A stretch of 64,000 bases of DNA from Nocardia abscessus. GTDB taxonomy: Bacteria > Actinomycetota > Actinomycetes > Mycobacteriales > Mycobacteriaceae. The stretch is from the NCBI RefSeq assembly GCF_015477775.1, contig NZ_JADLQO010000013.1:124001-188000 (forward strand), given 5' to 3'. The notes beneath the pieces are model-generated. The model was not told the origin of the DNA. It saw nothing but the letters and a program-made list of their open reading frames with translations, and made no database searches. Position numbers and translations under genes: made by a program. Positions 19,552-26,848 of the stretch are shown here, piece after piece (within the stretch, counting starts at the first letter, position 1; each line of letters opens with the position of its first letter).

Positions 19552-19940
19552 GGGGAGTCCCCCCCTTCCTAGTGTCTTCCGTCACAGGGGTGGGCGAAGC
19601 TACGATGGTCGGTTGCCCCCAGGATGATGTTTCTGTTCCTACCAGAACGGGTATAGCGCGGCAAGGTCTTACCGTCTGAGAGATCGCAAAGAAGTTGCTC
19701 GCCGAGAGGCGCCCCGTGGTTCGCCCGCCCGTGGAGCGAGTTGCCGTGCAGCAGATCTGGCGAGAATTTTTCTTCATGATCCCAGTATGAAACTTCTGGC
19801 AAACGCCCTGCACGCAGACCGGATAGCGGTTTGACTATTTCACCCTCACCTAAAAGTAGGAGAGCTGAAACCCTGGTATTCCAGCATGTTTCGGGGTTTG
19901 GATGGATCCGCAAGTCCGAACCGATCGAGAGGAAACCACG

Positions 19941-20048
19941 TTGGATCCCTACGTGATATTGGGTTGGGTGAACACCGGTCTGTCGGTGCTGTCCCACGGT
20001 CTTTCGGTGGCAGCGCAGGCGCTGGCACTCATCCTGCCCTTCATCTGA
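19941..20048 (+). CDS. Possible small hydrophobic peptide (35 aa)
   Basis: A TTG-initiated frame that begins MDPYVILGWVNTGLSVLSHG and ends ALALILPFI. It has a GAGAGGAAA ribosome-site-like sequence 7-8 nt upstream and a strong hairpin 20 nt after the stop. The peptide is almost uncharged, Gly/Ser/Leu-rich and has no signal peptide. Small uncleaved membrane peptides of this kind occur in mycolate actinomycetes (for example corynebacterial pore peptides), but I see no sequence identity to any named one. The spacing of ribosome site, frame and hairpin is the only support. Confidence 0.35.
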   Translation: MDPYVILGWVNTGLSVLSHGLSVAAQALALILPFI

Positions 20049-20068
20049 CGCGATTCGCCTGAGAAGCG

Positions 20069-20100
20069 GCCTCCCAGAGGCGGATCCGCTTCTGGGAGGC
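20069..20100 (+). terminator. Strong hairpin, probable terminator of the small peptide gene
   Basis: A 14-bp stem, GCCTCCCAGAGGCG pairing with CGCTTCTGGGAGGC, has a 4-nt loop and a single G-T wobble. It lies 20 nt after the stop of the 35-aa frame and ahead of the next gene. There is no U-tract, which is common for actinobacterial terminators. Confidence 0.6.
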
Positions 20101-20175
20101 ATGCGAAATACCGCGCCTCGGCGCATTCATCGGTAATCCCCATCCCGCCCTGATCAAGTGAAGGGTCTCTTCGGC

Positions 20176-21105
20176 ATGCCCAAATCCAGAAACTCCACCC
20201 GCTTCCGCACATCCGCCCTTTACGGCGTCAGCGCGGGAACAGTTCGAAACACCAGTACCAGAACCTTTCGTGGCAGCCGCGCCCTACTATCTGGCACGGT
20301 TCCCATCGCGATGGTGCTGGCTGCAGCAGGAACGGCACACGCTGCCGACATTCCAGCTGCCATCGCTGATCAGCCCGGCGTGACCAGCCCAGCCCAGCCG
20401 GGCACCACCACACCACCCTCACCCCCGCCGCCAGCACCCGAGCCCGAACCTGTGCCGATGCAACCGGCGCCACCGGTGTATTACGCACAACCGCCCGAGG
20501 TCCGCAACGCGGCGCCGTCGCGCCCGGCTCCGCCGCCCGAAGCGCCGGTGGAGCCGGTCCGGATCGAGGAGCTGCACCTGCCCGAGCCGGTCGAACCCGT
20601 CGCGCCGATCGAGCCGCCCCCGGACACGATCCGCATCGGGCAATGGCAGGCCCCGCGCCCGGAGTGGCTGCCCCCGGAATGCGCGGATGCGATCAACGAT
20701 GTCGCGGCGGGCGCGGAAGCACAGGTCGCCACCGCACTGGATTCGATCGGAATTCCCGCCGGACGATCCGACCGGGTCAGCGGCGCCACCCTGGCCGGTG
20801 CCGGTATCGGTGGCGCTGCGGGCGCGGCCGTCGCCGGTGTCCCCGCAGCAGCCGCGGGCGCGGTGGTCGGTGGCCTGATCGGCGGCACCGCCGGTGGCAT
20901 CGCGGGCGCCGCGCTGGGCACCGTGGTGCCGGTGCCGGTCATCGGCACGGTGACCTCCGGCGTCGCCGGAACAGCGCTCGGTGCCGCCACCGGCGCGGCA
21001 GCTGGTGCCGCGGTCGCCGGCGTCCCGGCCGCGGTCGTCGGCGCAGTTGCCGCGGGCACGGTCGGCGCGGGATTCGGTGCCGGAGTCGGAGTCGGGCAGC
21101 CATGA
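20176..21105 (+). CDS. Secreted Pro-rich / glycine-zipper envelope protein
   Basis: 309 aa from ATG 20176, chosen because GAAGGG lies 10 nt upstream; an in-frame GTG at 20158 has no ribosome site. The N-terminus is a basic region followed by a hydrophobic signal peptide ending AAAGTAHAAD. A proline-rich segment of about 100 residues follows, then a predicted folded patch containing one Cys. The final ~110 residues are repeated Gly/Ala zippers (AGAGIGGAAGAAVAGVPAAA). The family is not one I can name. Glycine zippers usually insert in or pack against membranes, so a surface or envelope-spanning role is plausible. Its stop overlaps the next gene by ATGA, so it is cotranscribed with the cutinase-like enzyme. 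Confidence 0.75.
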   Translation: MPKSRNSTRFRTSALYGVSAGTVRNTSTRTFRGSRALLSGTVPIAMVLAAAGTAHAADIPAAIADQPGVTSPAQPGTTTPPSPPPPAPEPEPVPMQPAPPVYYAQPPEVRNAAPSRPAPPPEAPVEPVRIEELHLPEPVEPVAPIEPPPDTIRIGQWQAPRPEWLPPECADAINDVAAGAEAQVATALDSIGIPAGRSDRVSGATLAGAGIGGAAGAAVAGVPAAAAGAVVGGLIGGTAGGIAGAALGTVVPVPVIGTVTSGVAGTALGAATGAAAGAAVAGVPAAVVGAVAAGTVGAGFGAGVGVGQP

Positions 21106-22349
21106 GCACCGAGACCACCCATCGTGCACGCATCTTCCTCGCTGCGGCAGCAGTCGCCACCGCGCTCGGCCCCGCTGCGGCTACCACTGCTGGCCCTGCT
21201 GCGGCGGTGCCGATCGGTCCTGGATGCCCCGCGCTCTACGTCCTGGGTGTGCAGGGCACAGGCCAGTCTTCACCGACTGCGGACCCCCTTGCGGATACCG
21301 GCGTGGTCGGTGCGCTGATTGCACCGGTTCTGTCGGCTGCTCCCGGGCTGGTGCAACGGTCGTATATCTCCTACGGCGCGGGCTTCGGCGGCGCGGTGCC
21401 GGGTGGTGGCCCGGATCCGTATGTGGTGTCGGTGACCGACGCGCGCCGCCAGTTGGATGCCGCCGCCGTCGAGATCGCCGAGACCTGCCCCGCCACCTTG
21501 ATCGCGGGGATCGGGTATTCGCAAGGCGCGCAGGCGATGTCGTCGTTTGCACATGACGTCGGGACGGGTGCGGGCCCTGTCGCGCCGGAGCGGGTCGCGG
21601 GGATCGCGTTGTATGCCCATCCCGATCGTGCACCGGACGCGCCGATCTTCCCCGGACGCCCAGGTCAGACGGTGCCGGACCCGGCCCCGGGAACGAGCGG
21701 CGCCGCGGTCGCCGGGGTTCAGATCACCAACCCGGCGGCCGGTGGCGGCGGGATTGCCGATGGCGCGCCCAGCTACGGTGCCTTGACTGGGCGGGTCGCC
21801 GACATCTGCACCGACGGCGATCTGGCCTGCTCGGCACCTGAGCGGGCCGCGCTGCTGCGCGTCGGCGCTGAGATCGCCGCCCAAGCCGACTTGCGCGACC
21901 CGTTCGCCGCGGTCGGGTCACTGGCCGCCCTGTTTTCCGCGGCTTTGGGTGATACCTGGACCACGGTGGTGCTGGGCGATTTCCAGGTCGGTGGCGGCAC
22001 CGTCGACTACGCGCCGCAGCTGCCGCTCGCGGCACGGTTGATCGCCGCCGCAGACCCGCGCATTCCCGCACCCAGTCCGCACGACATCGACGCTGCCGCC
22101 GCTCGGTGGAACGAGATCACCGCCACTGTCGCGGCGAACCCGCTCGGGTTGCTTCCCAAGCTCGCTGGCCAACTCGGCGCGGCGTGGGGGCAGCTGGTCG
22201 CGGATAACGCCGACCTGGTCAACCCCGCGGTCTGGGTCCGCTTCGCCGACACCGTGGCCCGCCACAACAACTACGCCATCACCGGGCAGCTCGCCTCGGG
22301 CATCGCCTGGATGGTCGCCCTCGCCCACGACATCGCCGGGAGCCGATGA
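21102..22349 (+). CDS. Secreted cutinase-family serine esterase (intact catalytic Ser)
   Basis: 415 aa from ATG 21102, overlapping the previous stop. A signal peptide (to about residue 38) precedes GCPALYVLGVQGTGQSS, the cutinase start block with the oxyanion region. The nucleophile elbow is GYSQGA. An Asp is available in VADICTDGD and a His in RHNNY. At 415 aa it is about twice the usual cutinase length because of a large insertion between the Asp and His blocks. Cutinase-family proteins of mycolate actinomycetes act as esterases or phospholipases at the envelope. Placement just ahead of a type IV secretion-like locus suggests local lipid remodelling; that is inference. Confidence 0.85.
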   Translation: MSTETTHRARIFLAAAAVATALGPAAATTAGPAAAVPIGPGCPALYVLGVQGTGQSSPTADPLADTGVVGALIAPVLSAAPGLVQRSYISYGAGFGGAVPGGGPDPYVVSVTDARRQLDAAAVEIAETCPATLIAGIGYSQGAQAMSSFAHDVGTGAGPVAPERVAGIALYAHPDRAPDAPIFPGRPGQTVPDPAPGTSGAAVAGVQITNPAAGGGGIADGAPSYGALTGRVADICTDGDLACSAPERAALLRVGAEIAAQADLRDPFAAVGSLAALFSAALGDTWTTVVLGDFQVGGGTVDYAPQLPLAARLIAAADPRIPAPSPHDIDAAAARWNEITATVAANPLGLLPKLAGQLGAAWGQLVADNADLVNPAVWVRFADTVARHNNYAITGQLASGIAWMVALAHDIAGSR

Positions 22350-22350
22350 C

Positions 22351-23490
22351 ATGACCGACCCGACCACTCTCGATGACTTCTACCGCAGCCCCGCGCTGGA
22401 CTTCACTCCGCATCCGGGGGAGATCCTGCGCCGCCGCGCGGTCACCACCCCGCGCCTGCCCGGCGCCAACCGTGCGTGGCAGCTGGTGTACGCCACCCGC
22501 ACCGCGTTCAGCGCGCCCATCCCGGCATCGGGGATCGTGATCACCCCCGACGTCGCCGGTCCCGCCGGGCCCAACCCGATCCTGGTGTACTGCCCGGTCT
22601 TTCACGGTCTCGGCGGGCGATGCGCACCCTCGCAGCTGCTGGCGGGGGAGGGCACCGAAGCGGAGACCGGATTCCTCGCGACGGCTCTCGGGCGTGGCTG
22701 GACGGTGGCGGTGCCGGACGGTTTGGGCCTGGGCCTGACCGGGCTTGGCGCACACCAGTTCCTGGCCGGAGGAGCCGCCGCGCATGCCGTGCTCGACCTC
22801 GCACGCGCGGTGCGGTTGCTACCGGAACTGGACTGCGCGGAGGCGCCGTGCGTGGCGTGGGGTTATGCCGATGGTGGGCGCGCCGCGGTCTGGGCGGCCG
22901 AACAACAGCCCCGGTATGCCCCGGAACTGGATCTGCGCGGCGTCGCCGCCGGTGCCGTTGTCGCCGACCCCGGAGCGCTGATCGCTGAAATCGACGGCGG
23001 GCCGTGGGCCGGGCTGGCGTTGGCTGGACTGATCGGCCTGGCCCGCGCGTATGCGCATCTCCCGATGGGACACCTGCTCACCGATGAAGGCCACGAAACC
23101 GTCGAGCGCGCTGGAGAGCTCGACGCGGCGGAGCTGCTGGTCGCCTACCGCAACACCCCGTTGGGGCACTGGTGCGAGCGGCCTGACCCGTGGAACGACG
23201 CGATGTGGCGCTACGCCCTGGCGAATGAGACCAGCGGCCGTGCCGCGCCGCAGGTGCCCGTGCACCTCTACCACGGCACCGAAGACGCCCTCGTCCCCGT
23301 GAGCATGGGCCGCAGCCTGTTCGCCGAATACCGCGCGCTCGGAGTCGATTTGAGCTGGCGCGAATACACGAACAGTCATATCGCGGCCGCCGCCGACGGC
23401 GCCGCCGAAGCCGTCAGGCGGCTGGCCAGCTACCTGCATCGCCGACCCACCGCCATTCGCCCGGCACCACCCAGCCCGCAGACCACCTGA
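22351..23490 (+). CDS. LIP-type secretory lipase homologue with catalytic Ser replaced by Ala, no signal peptide
   Basis: 379 aa, starting one base after the cutinase stop. The fold pattern of the LIP (secretory lipase) family is visible: FHGLGGRCAPSQLLAGE, TVAVPDGLGLG, then the elbow WGYADGGRAAVWAAEQ, and late VHLYHGTEDALVPV with NSHIAAA supplying Asp and His. In active members the elbow is GYSQGG. Here the bases give G-Y-A-D-G-G, so the nucleophile is Ala. There is no signal peptide (MTDPTTLDDFYRSPALDF), also unlike secreted relatives. It may be a non-catalytic partner or use another residue. A terminator-like hairpin follows. Confidence 0.75.
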   Translation: MTDPTTLDDFYRSPALDFTPHPGEILRRRAVTTPRLPGANRAWQLVYATRTAFSAPIPASGIVITPDVAGPAGPNPILVYCPVFHGLGGRCAPSQLLAGEGTEAETGFLATALGRGWTVAVPDGLGLGLTGLGAHQFLAGGAAAHAVLDLARAVRLLPELDCAEAPCVAWGYADGGRAAVWAAEQQPRYAPELDLRGVAAGAVVADPGALIAEIDGGPWAGLALAGLIGLARAYAHLPMGHLLTDEGHETVERAGELDAAELLVAYRNTPLGHWCERPDPWNDAMWRYALANETSGRAAPQVPVHLYHGTEDALVPVSMGRSLFAEYRALGVDLSWREYTNSHIAAAADGAAEAVRRLASYLHRRPTAIRPAPPSPQTT

Positions 23491-23493
23491 ATC

Positions 23494-23536
23494 GCCTGCC
23501 CGCACCTGCGGGCCCCTCGCCGGGGTGCGGGCAGGC
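23494..23536 (+). terminator. Perfect 13-bp stem hairpin, probable terminator
   Basis: GCCTGCCCGCACC pairs perfectly with GGTGCGGGCAGGC across a 17-nt GC-rich loop. It lies 4 nt after the lipase-like gene and 32 nt before the next gene, and would end the three-gene esterase operon or attenuate read-through. Confidence 0.7.
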
Positions 23537-23568
23537 CCCCGAACCGACAGATCGAGGTCGAAAAGTCC

Positions 23569-25071
23569 ATGCATCCGCACACCACCAGAACACCGATGCT
23601 GCGGCGCGCCGTCGCGATGGTCCTGGCGTTGGTCACCGTGTTGGTGGCCGGTGTCGGCGCTGTGTCCGCCGATACCGGTGTCCCCCTTGGCGGGAGGTGC
23701 CCGAGCCTGTATGCGCTGGGGGTGCAGGGCAGCGAGGAAGCCGCCCCCGACGCCGCGATCACCATCGATTCCGGCGCGCTCGGCCTCGTGTTTGGTCCGC
23801 TTACCGCCGCGGCGGGGGATCTCGTGCAGCGTGCGTACGTACCCTACGGCCGCGCACCCGACGGGACCGTGCTGCCGTATGACACCGCGGTCACCGCCGC
23901 GGCTGAGCGCCTGGAAACCATGGCCGGCGAGATCGTGCAGCGCTGCCCGGCCACGAAGGTCGCCGCCGCCGGATACGCGCAGGGCGCATCCGCGGTCGCG
24001 CAGTTCGCCGAGCGAGTCGGAGCTGGGAACGCGCTCGTCGGCGCCGACCAGGTCGCGGGGATCGCGTTGCTGGCCAACCCGAACCGCGACACCGATACCC
24101 CCGTGCTGCCTGGTCGCCCAGGCGCCATCACTCCCTCGGCCGCACCCGGGACCTCGGGGCAGAAGGTCGCCGAAGTCGCGCTGCTCAACCCGCCCCTATC
24201 GGGGGCCGGTATCACCCCCGGACAGCGATCGAACGACTACGCGGAGTTGACCGGCAGAGTCGCGGAGCTGTGCGTGCCGGGCGACGCGACCTGCGACGCG
24301 CCGGTCGCAGGTCCCCTGGCCACCGCTGCCGCGAATATCGCCGCCCGCTCGGACCTGCGCGATCCGATAGCGGCGGTATCCACGATCGCGCAAGCTCTAT
24401 CGGCGACGGTCTACACGACCGCCGTGAACGTGGTCAACGAGGACCTGACCGGCAGCAGCCTCGATCAACTGTCCTACCAACCCGCCAAACCCCTCGGGCA
24501 GCGCCTGGCCGAAGCCTCGGACCCGAACACCATCCCACCCGGGCCGAACGATGCTCTGGCGGCGCTGTTCAAGATCGGCACCATCGGCTTGAACGCGGTG
24601 ATCTCGGTCGCGCGAAAGGTATTCACGCCGGCCACGATCGCCGAACTCGCCACAGTGGGCATGGCCAACCCCGCAGTGGGGGTCGCCGCGCTGGGCGCCG
24701 AACTCGCCACCGCGGTGGTCGAGCTCATTCCACCCCAGACCGCCAGCCGGTGGGTCAACGAGACATTCACCGCGATCACCAGCACCATCACCGATCGCAG
24801 CGAGCTCTACACCCTCGCCGGTTCAGCCCAATACAGCGACACCACCGGCCGCCACGGCTCCTACCGCACCGTGCCCGCCACACCAACCGGCAGATCAGCC
24901 TTGGCCGCCACCGCCGACTGGTTCACCGCGCTGGCCCGCGACCTCGCCGCCACCGGGACACCATCGGCCCCACCGCAGTCCACCGCCCGCTCGACGCCCA
25001 CGACACCTGCCACCGCATCCAGCAGCAGCCCGGCCGCACCAGCGGCCCCGACATCGAGCGGCGGACCCTGA
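23569..25071 (+). CDS. Cutinase-family protein with catalytic Ser replaced by Ala
   Basis: 500 aa. A signal peptide ends near AVSADTG (about residue 36), then RCPSLYALGVQGSEEAAPD matches the cutinase start block of the gene at 21102. The nucleophile elbow reads AAAGYAQGAS (codons GGA TAC GCG CAG GGC), so the Ser is Ala, while the Asp block (RVAELCVPGD) and the His block (GRHGSYR) are kept. Like its paralogue it has a long helical insertion before the His block. It ends in a Ser/Thr/Ala/Pro-rich low-complexity tail of about 50 residues. The preserved fold with a lost nucleophile suggests a lipid- or wall-binding role, not hydrolysis; this is inference. It is flanked by two hairpin structures. 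Confidence 0.8.
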   Translation: MHPHTTRTPMLRRAVAMVLALVTVLVAGVGAVSADTGVPLGGRCPSLYALGVQGSEEAAPDAAITIDSGALGLVFGPLTAAAGDLVQRAYVPYGRAPDGTVLPYDTAVTAAAERLETMAGEIVQRCPATKVAAAGYAQGASAVAQFAERVGAGNALVGADQVAGIALLANPNRDTDTPVLPGRPGAITPSAAPGTSGQKVAEVALLNPPLSGAGITPGQRSNDYAELTGRVAELCVPGDATCDAPVAGPLATAAANIAARSDLRDPIAAVSTIAQALSATVYTTAVNVVNEDLTGSSLDQLSYQPAKPLGQRLAEASDPNTIPPGPNDALAALFKIGTIGLNAVISVARKVFTPATIAELATVGMANPAVGVAALGAELATAVVELIPPQTASRWVNETFTAITSTITDRSELYTLAGSAQYSDTTGRHGSYRTVPATPTGRSALAATADWFTALARDLAATGTPSAPPQSTARSTPTTPATASSSSPAAPAAPTSSGGP

Positions 25072-25074
25072 GAC

Positions 25075-25152
25075 CCCTTCGGGCGGAGCCCCATTCCGCA
25101 GACGTACCCACACCCGGTCTGCAGATTCTCCCCTGGCACCCCGCCCGAAGGG
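25075..25152 (+). promoter_or_regulatory. Nested inverted repeats in the gap ahead of the secretion operon
   Basis: An outer 12-bp perfect inverted repeat (CCCTTCGGGCGG at 25075-25086 and CCGCCCGAAGGG at 25141-25152) encloses an inner GCAGAC/GTCTGC repeat (25098-25103 and 25117-25122). The whole lies between the cutinase-like stop and the ribosome site of the next gene. It could be a terminator-attenuator or a structured leader controlling the downstream secretion genes. Confidence 0.5.
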
Positions 25153-25196
25153 CCCTGCACCGGTCATCAACCCCATCGAGGAGGTGAGAACCCGAC

Positions 25197-25895
25197 ATGC
25201 CGAACACCCACACCGACACCAACGGTCAGCACGGCTGGGGCTGGCTGCACCGCAGCGAACCCACTGCCCTGCAACCTGTTTCGGACGCGACCGACGGCCC
25301 GGACATCGATGGCAACGAATGGCAGTGGCTCAACCAACCGCCTTCCGCGCCATTGCCATCGGGATCGTCGCGCACGCGCGTCCCTCGGCGCGTCTGGATA
25401 GGGCTTGGCGCCGCACTCGGGCTCGCCGCCGTGCTTGTCGGGGTGGGAATCAGCTCGGTCGCCGACCACCCGGACACCGTGCCAGCGATCCCCACCCTGA
25501 CCGCAGGCCCACCGACAACCACGCAACCCCTCGGCGGCGCGTGCACCGGACTGGCCGGGCAGACCGTCACCGACACCGCGGGCGACACCCACAGCCTTAC
25601 CGGAGTGATCGCCGCCTTCGAGCACGCCTACTACGTGAAACGCGACGCCGAAGCAGCGCTGCGACTGGTCGCCCCCGAGGCCGGACTCGCGCCGGAGGCG
25701 TTGGCGGCGGGCATCGCCTCCATCCCGGCCGGCACCACGCACTGCGTCGCGATCACCCCGATCGCCGACGGCGTTGCTGACGTGCACGTGGTGCAGCGGC
25801 ACCCAGACGGGCAGCGGGTGGACTACCTGCAACTGATCAACGTCCGCCACGACGGTGTTGGTGTCGTGATCACCAATATTCAGAAGCGGGGCTGA
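25197..25895 (+). CDS. Single-pass membrane protein with extracytoplasmic NTF2-like domain
   Basis: 232 aa, GAGGAGGTGAG ribosome site upstream. The N-terminal ~60 residues are cytoplasmic and Trp/Gln-rich (GWGWLHR, EWQWLNQ). A transmembrane helix lies at about 67-88 (WIGLGAALGLAAVLVGVGIS). A Thr/Pro linker follows, then a compact domain from about 120 (SLTGVIAAFEHAYYVKRDAEA) with an NTF2/DUF8176-like look and two cysteines that could pair. Such bitopic proteins with NTF2-like outer domains are typical VirB8-like scaffolds in Gram-positive conjugation systems. That assignment rests on topology and context, not on a clear motif. Confidence 0.7.
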   Translation: MPNTHTDTNGQHGWGWLHRSEPTALQPVSDATDGPDIDGNEWQWLNQPPSAPLPSGSSRTRVPRRVWIGLGAALGLAAVLVGVGISSVADHPDTVPAIPTLTAGPPTTTQPLGGACTGLAGQTVTDTAGDTHSLTGVIAAFEHAYYVKRDAEAALRLVAPEAGLAPEALAAGIASIPAGTTHCVAITPIADGVADVHVVQRHPDGQRVDYLQLINVRHDGVGVVITNIQKRG

Positions 25896-25898
25896 GGA

Positions 25899-26552
25899 AT
25901 GGCCGCACCGCTGCACCTGCACCACGACGACCCCACCGTGGGAACGAATCGGCTCGAGCCGGGCACCGTCGCCGCTCCGGAACGGTTGGCGCCGGTGCGG
26001 GAGACTCCGCTGCCGACCACGGGAGCGCACCCACCGCTGTTCGCCGTGCTCGGCGCGCACGGCGGCTCCGGGACCTCCACGCTGGCCCGATGGTGGGCGC
26101 CGGCCGCCGACACCGGCCTGGAATGGCCCGCCTCACCGGCCACCACCCAGCACGTGATCCTCGCCGCGAGGCTGTGCATGCCAGGTCTGACTGCCGCGGC
26201 CGAACGGTTGCGCGAATGGCACGCCGGATTGGCACCGGACGGTGTGCAGGTGATCGGGCTGGTACTGACAGCGGCACGGCCGGGGCGAGTTCCTGCCGTC
26301 GTGCGCCGGTATCGCGCGGTGGTCGCCGAGCTGGTCGAGCACGTCTACGAGATCGGCTGGCACGACGAACTCGTCACCTGCGAACTCACCGACCTGGCCC
26401 AGTACATGCCCTACGACCCGGCACCGCCGCGCCGCTCCAGCCTCCGCGAAGCGGTTCCTGCCGACGTGCACCGCGCCGGAACACACATCATCACCCACCT
26501 CGCAGCCACCCGTTCGATTGCTGCACAAAAGGATTCGGAGACTTCGCCATGA
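25899..26552 (+). CDS. Conserved cytoplasmic protein with degenerate P-loop (DUF6668-like)
   Basis: 217 aa, 3 bp after the previous gene. Residues about 47-60 read FAVLGAHGGSGTSTLARW, which resembles the deviant Walker A of ParA/MinD proteins, but the lysine of GKST is replaced (G-T-S-T). A later segment (DGVQVIGLVLTAARPGRVP) resembles the strand and loop after the nucleotide site. No Walker B aspartate is obvious. I believe similar proteins occur next to actinobacterial type IV secretion genes. It may be a non-hydrolysing relative of a partition or secretion ATPase. The stop overlaps the next start by ATGA. Confidence 0.6.
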   Translation: MAAPLHLHHDDPTVGTNRLEPGTVAAPERLAPVRETPLPTTGAHPPLFAVLGAHGGSGTSTLARWWAPAADTGLEWPASPATTQHVILAARLCMPGLTAAAERLREWHAGLAPDGVQVIGLVLTAARPGRVPAVVRRYRAVVAELVEHVYEIGWHDELVTCELTDLAQYMPYDPAPPRRSSLREAVPADVHRAGTHIITHLAATRSIAAQKDSETSP

Positions 26553-26845
26553 CCACCGCCTACGCGGTCGGCGAGGCGCTGACCGTGCTCGCCCAAGAAA
26601 TCCCGATCACCCCCGTCGCGCCGCCGGGTGCGAACAAGCTGATCAACCTGGTCAACTACCTGTCCTGGATCGTCATGCTCGCCGGGATCGCCGCCCTGGT
26701 CTACGCCGGCGGCAAATTCGGGTGGGAGAGATTCCACGGCGGCGCGGTCGAGTCACCCAAGATCATCCTCGGCGCGCTGGTCGGCGGCATCATCGCCACC
26801 GGCGCCGGAGGGATCATGAACGCCGTCGTCACCGGAGGCGCATAA
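26549..26845 (+). CDS. Small two-helix membrane protein, pilin/VirB2-like candidate
   Basis: 98 aa from ATG 26549, overlapping the previous stop. Two hydrophobic helices are visible: LVNYLSWIVMLAGIAALVYA and IILGALVGGIIATGAGGI. A short basic/aromatic loop (KFGWERFHGG) joins them. The size, the two helices and the position ahead of TrbL and VirB4 genes match the small VirB2/TrbC-type components of conjugation machines. No sequence motif proves this. Confidence 0.65.
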   Translation: MTTAYAVGEALTVLAQEIPITPVAPPGANKLINLVNYLSWIVMLAGIAALVYAGGKFGWERFHGGAVESPKIILGALVGGIIATGAGGIMNAVVTGGA

Positions 26846-26848
26846 GCC

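Larger units (their letters stand above)
19552..20175. other. Intergenic region between divergent regulator and secretion-locus genes
   Basis: About 620 bp separating the XRE gene from the first plus-strand gene. It should hold promoters for both directions. I see the small peptide frame at 19941-20048 and the hairpin at 20069-20100. No box could be assigned to a promoter with confidence. Longer minus-strand frames across it have no recognisable domain. Confidence 0.5.

Noticed and set aside
19569..20126. A 185-codon minus-strand frame in the divergent spacer
   Set aside because: No ribosome site or domain, and Arg/Gly-rich text typical of a chance frame.
22351..23490. Reading the lipase-like gene as a normal active enzyme
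   Set aside because: The bases at the elbow give Gly-Tyr-Ala-Asp-Gly-Gly; there is no Ser at the nucleophile position.
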